NCBI GenBank assembly: GCA_016219965.1
Contig: JACRJM010000003.1
Coordinates: 62,001-126,000 of the forward strand
DNA length: 64,000 bases
DNA from: Candidatus Schekmanbacteria bacterium
Lineage (GTDB): Bacteria; Schekmanbacteria; GWA2-38-11; J061
Direction: 5' to 3'
Made by a program: the position numbers and the translations under genes
The notes under the pieces: model-generated
The model's database searches: none
What the model saw: only the letters and a program-made list of their open reading frames with translations
Told to the model about the DNA's origin: nothing
Shown: one piece after another, positions 61,814 to 64,000 of the stretch
Layout of the letters: each line of letters starts with the position of its first letter
Numbering within the stretch: the stretch's first letter is position 1

Positions 61814-64000
61814 TTAAGCAGATAGTTTGTATAGCTCTGAATCAAGCTGCTGGAATTCAAAGGGTTTTAGAATAAAGGGGTTGGAATTATTTTTCAAAAA
61901 TTCCAATGTTTTTTTGTTAACGCTGTCTCCGGTCATGAATATAATTCTTTGAGCAATTGGAGGAAACATTTCCTTGACTATGGAATAAAATTCTTCCCCT
62001 CCTATTCCGGGCATTCTCATATCGCTTATGACAAAATGATATTGGTTTTTCCCCAACATCTTAATTGCTTCCCTCCCATCATGCGCTTCGTCAACATCAT
62101 AGTTTTTACGTGAAAGGTATTCTTTTACACATAAACGCACATCATCCTCGTCATCAACGACAAGAACTTTTCTCTTGGAATTGTTTTTTATAACTTCGTA
62201 TGGGGTAGTCTCCTCGCTTGATTCGGCTTCTCCTTCCAGTATAGGGAGTTCCAGCACGAAAGTCGCTCCTTCTTTTTTATCATTCCTTGTGTATATTTTA
62301 CCATCATGTTCGGATATTATTCCGTAGCTTATTGAAAGTCCAAGTCCTGTTCCTTTCCCTACTTCTTTGGTTGTAAAGAACGGGTCGAACATCCTTCCAG
62401 CTATTTCGCTCGAAATTCCAGTCCCGTTATCTGAAACTAATATTCTAATTTTGTTTTTTCCTGATTCCTGTATTACATCTGTACTTATTATAATATTTCC
62501 AGAATGACGTTTTGCCTCTGCTATTGAGTGTTCAGAATTAACCATTAGATTAATAAGTACTTGCTGAATCTGTATTGGATCTACTACCGTCATAGGGAGG
62601 CTTTTCATAAGTTCAAGATTAACTTTTATATTGTTAGCTTTGAAATCGTATTCACGCAACTCAACTGTCTTTGTAATTATATTATTTATATCTGTAAAAA
62701 CTCTCTCAGGTTTCTTTTTACGTGCAAAGGTAAGCAGATTGCCTACTATCTTGGCAGATCTTTGTGCCTGATCCAGTATTCTTTCTATTTTCTTTTTGAC
62801 CACGTTATCCAAGTTTGATTTAAGAAGCAGCTGTGAATACCCTACAATCCCGGCGAGAGGATTATTTAGTTCATGAGCAACCCCTGAAACAAGTTGACCT
62901 ATGGAGACCATTTTTTCTGATTGTATAAGCTGATTCTTAAGTTTTTTCTCCTCAGTGATATCTCTTGTAATATGAAGAATGGCAGTTGTTTCGCCTTCTG
63001 CATTTATAATTGGAGATACGGAAATGAAGAAATTTTTGTCAAGTTTTTCGTTGTATATTTCAACAGTTTCAGTTTGTTTACTTTCCATCATTAAACTTTG
63101 TGGACACGATTTATGATAGTTTGAAATTTGATGGAAAACTTCATGGCATTTTTTCCCTATAATTTCTTTAGGGTCTTTCCCAAAGAAATCAGCCAATGAT
63201 TTATTAACCTTTATAATCACTGAATTTAAACTTATGATAGCAACATGGTCACTTACCGCATCAAAAGTCATTTCCCATTCTTCACGTGATTTTTTTATTT
63301 CTTCGAAGAGCATGGAGTTTTCTATTGCTACACCTATCTGTTCAGCAATAGGCTTAAGTTTTTCAAGATCTTTGTTTGTATAAAAATTTGCAGTTCTATG
63401 CCCCAGGTCTATAGTACCAACTATTTTACCTTTACTCCTGACAGGATACGTAATGTAAGATCTCACTCCTTTTTTTAAGAGCAGAGAATCTTCAAGGAAA
63501 AAATGTTCTTTTTTTGTATCTCTTCTTAAAAAAGGTTGCCCGGTTTCAATGACTACGTCCATAGAAGTATTTTTTCTATCAAATAACTGTTCACTGTTTA
63601 TTTTGAATGAATTTTCAGTCACTACAGCAAGAACTTTGAGCATGAGTTTTTCTTTTTCAGATGGAATGACTAGCGCCATCCTCTCGAAATCAACTATATT
63701 TTTAATTTCCGAAGAAAGTTCACTGAATACATCCCTTACATCGAGACTTGATGCAAGGATTCTTGTTATTTTAAAAATAGATGATATCTGTTTCCTGCTA
63801 TCGTTAAGCGATTTCATCAATTTGAAATTCTGGATACTGATACTTATATTTTTACACAGAAATTCTATTGATCTTACATCTTCAGTTGTAAAGTCATCTT
63901 CATATTCAGATCCAATGGTCAAAACTCCAATGATTTTTGACTCAAACCAGAGAGGAATATATAAAATCTTTTTTACGCCATGCTCAAATAGAAAGCTATC
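61814..64000 (-). CDS. Hybrid sensor histidine kinase (GAF-GAF-PAS-HisKA-HATPase-REC), partial
   Basis: The gene runs off the right edge. The frame stays open to base 64000 and the residues there (LFEHGVKKILYIPLWFESKIIGVLT) continue a GAF domain, so the TTG near 63922 is not the true start. Visible order: GAF part, second GAF (residues near GVRSYITYPVRSKGKIVGTIDLG), PAS, phospho-acceptor helix GVAHELNNPLAGIVG, ATPase boxes NLMVNSEH, DNGTGIS and GTGLGLSI, and a C-terminal receiver domain (VLVVDDEDD, VISDMRMP). No membrane segment is seen in the present part. A cytoplasmic phosphorelay kinase is likely. Confidence 0.9.
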   Translation of the reverse strand, partial: DSFLFEHGVKKILYIPLWFESKIIGVLTIGSEYEDDFTTEDVRSIEFLCKNISISIQNFKLMKSLNDSRKQISSIFKITRILASSLDVRDVFSELSSEIKNIVDFERMALVIPSEKEKLMLKVLAVVTENSFKINSEQLFDRKNTSMDVVIETGQPFLRRDTKKEHFFLEDSLLLKKGVRSYITYPVRSKGKIVGTIDLGHRTANFYTNKDLEKLKPIAEQIGVAIENSMLFEEIKKSREEWEMTFDAVSDHVAIISLNSVIIKVNKSLADFFGKDPKEIIGKKCHEVFHQISNYHKSCPQSLMMESKQTETVEIYNEKLDKNFFISVSPIINAEGETTAILHITRDITEEKKLKNQLIQSEKMVSIGQLVSGVAHELNNPLAGIVGYSQLLLKSNLDNVVKKKIERILDQAQRSAKIVGNLLTFARKKKPERVFTDINNIITKTVELREYDFKANNIKVNLELMKSLPMTVVDPIQIQQVLINLMVNSEHSIAEAKRHSGNIIISTDVIQESGKNKIRILVSDNGTGISSEIAGRMFDPFFTTKEVGKGTGLGLSISYGIISEHDGKIYTRNDKKEGATFVLELPILEGEAESSEETTPYEVIKNNSKRKVLVVDDEDDVRLCVKEYLSRKNYDVDEAHDGREAIKMLGKNQYHFVISDMRMPGIGGEEFYSIVKEMFPPIAQRIIFMTGDSVNKKTLEFLKNNSNPFILKPFEFQQLDSELYKLSA

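Overview
The window is a stretch of chromosome from a Gram-negative-type, probably anaerobic or facultative bacterium. I judge GC content to be near 40 percent by eye. Pointers to lifestyle are a ten-haem exported cytochrome behind a textbook sigma54 promoter, a type IV pilus assembly and regulation block (pilB, pilC, pilS, pilR), a giant BadF/HgdC-type dehydratase activase protein, acetyl-CoA synthetase, a siroheme/heme block and an endonuclease Q homologue. This mix occurs in Desulfobacterota-like and Nitrospirota-like lineages and in uncultured candidate phyla. The window holds no rRNA or other marker that fixes the phylum. Coding density is high, every gap is under 300 bases, and I see no tRNA, rRNA, CRISPR array, prophage or intact insertion sequence.

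Layout. 1-8.1 kb: an ATP-grasp-like protein with an odd N-terminus, a CydDC-like heterodimeric ABC exporter operon behind an ArsR-type operator/promoter, a putative zinc peptidase and acsA. 8.2-17.0 kb (minus): one long transcription unit, N-acetyltransferase - pmbA - pilB - pilC - pilS - pilR, preceded by two TRL-like lipoprotein genes. 17.1-21.3 kb (plus): ribE-ribBA-ribH-nusB and a glutaredoxin-thioredoxin reductase fusion. 21.3-25.7 kb: palindromic repeats, a membrane protein, an unknown gene paired with endonuclease Q, and a GT39-like glycosyltransferase. 25.7-29.2 kb (minus): rpoZ-htpX-lon. 29.3-32.0 kb: a cysteine synthase paralogue, a PPC-domain protein, an endonuclease III-related glycosylase and a hotdog thioesterase. 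32.2-35.0 kb: the decaheme cytochrome. 35.0-42.7 kb (minus): activase - hemC - cobA/hemD - hemB. 42.9-46.7 kb: a YkgJ-like cysteine-cluster protein, a CadC/SmtB-like repressor and a Zn/Cd/Pb P-type ATPase. 46.9-52.5 kb: M20 amidohydrolase, uppP, cysK, a hexapeptide acyltransferase, Xaa-Pro peptidase and aroQ. 52.6-57.4 kb: aldo/keto reductase, a 36-residue ORF, an MNT-HEPN toxin-antitoxin pair, aroB, tyrS and glnB. 57.4-64 kb: trpC, an FmdB-like zinc ribbon, transaldolase, priA and a hybrid sensor kinase that runs off the right edge.

How parts connect. Heme and siroheme synthesis lies next to the cytochrome that would need heme. Sigma54 control of the cytochrome fits a genome encoding NtrC-type activators such as the PilR here, although a direct PilR link is only inference. 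The metal repressor has both Cys (alpha3N) and His/Asp (alpha5) metal sites. Its own promoter carries a palindrome of the same TGA-N8-TCA geometry as one lying over the -10 of the ABC exporter promoter 38 kb away, which suggests a shared metal regulon.

The least explained items are the duplicated pentaheme modules with Ig-like N-terminus, a two-copy dispersed hairpin with an identical 37-base core, an inverted repeat that supplies the C-terminus of TrpC, the unknown partner gene of endonuclease Q, and the 36-residue ORF in front of the MNT-HEPN pair.
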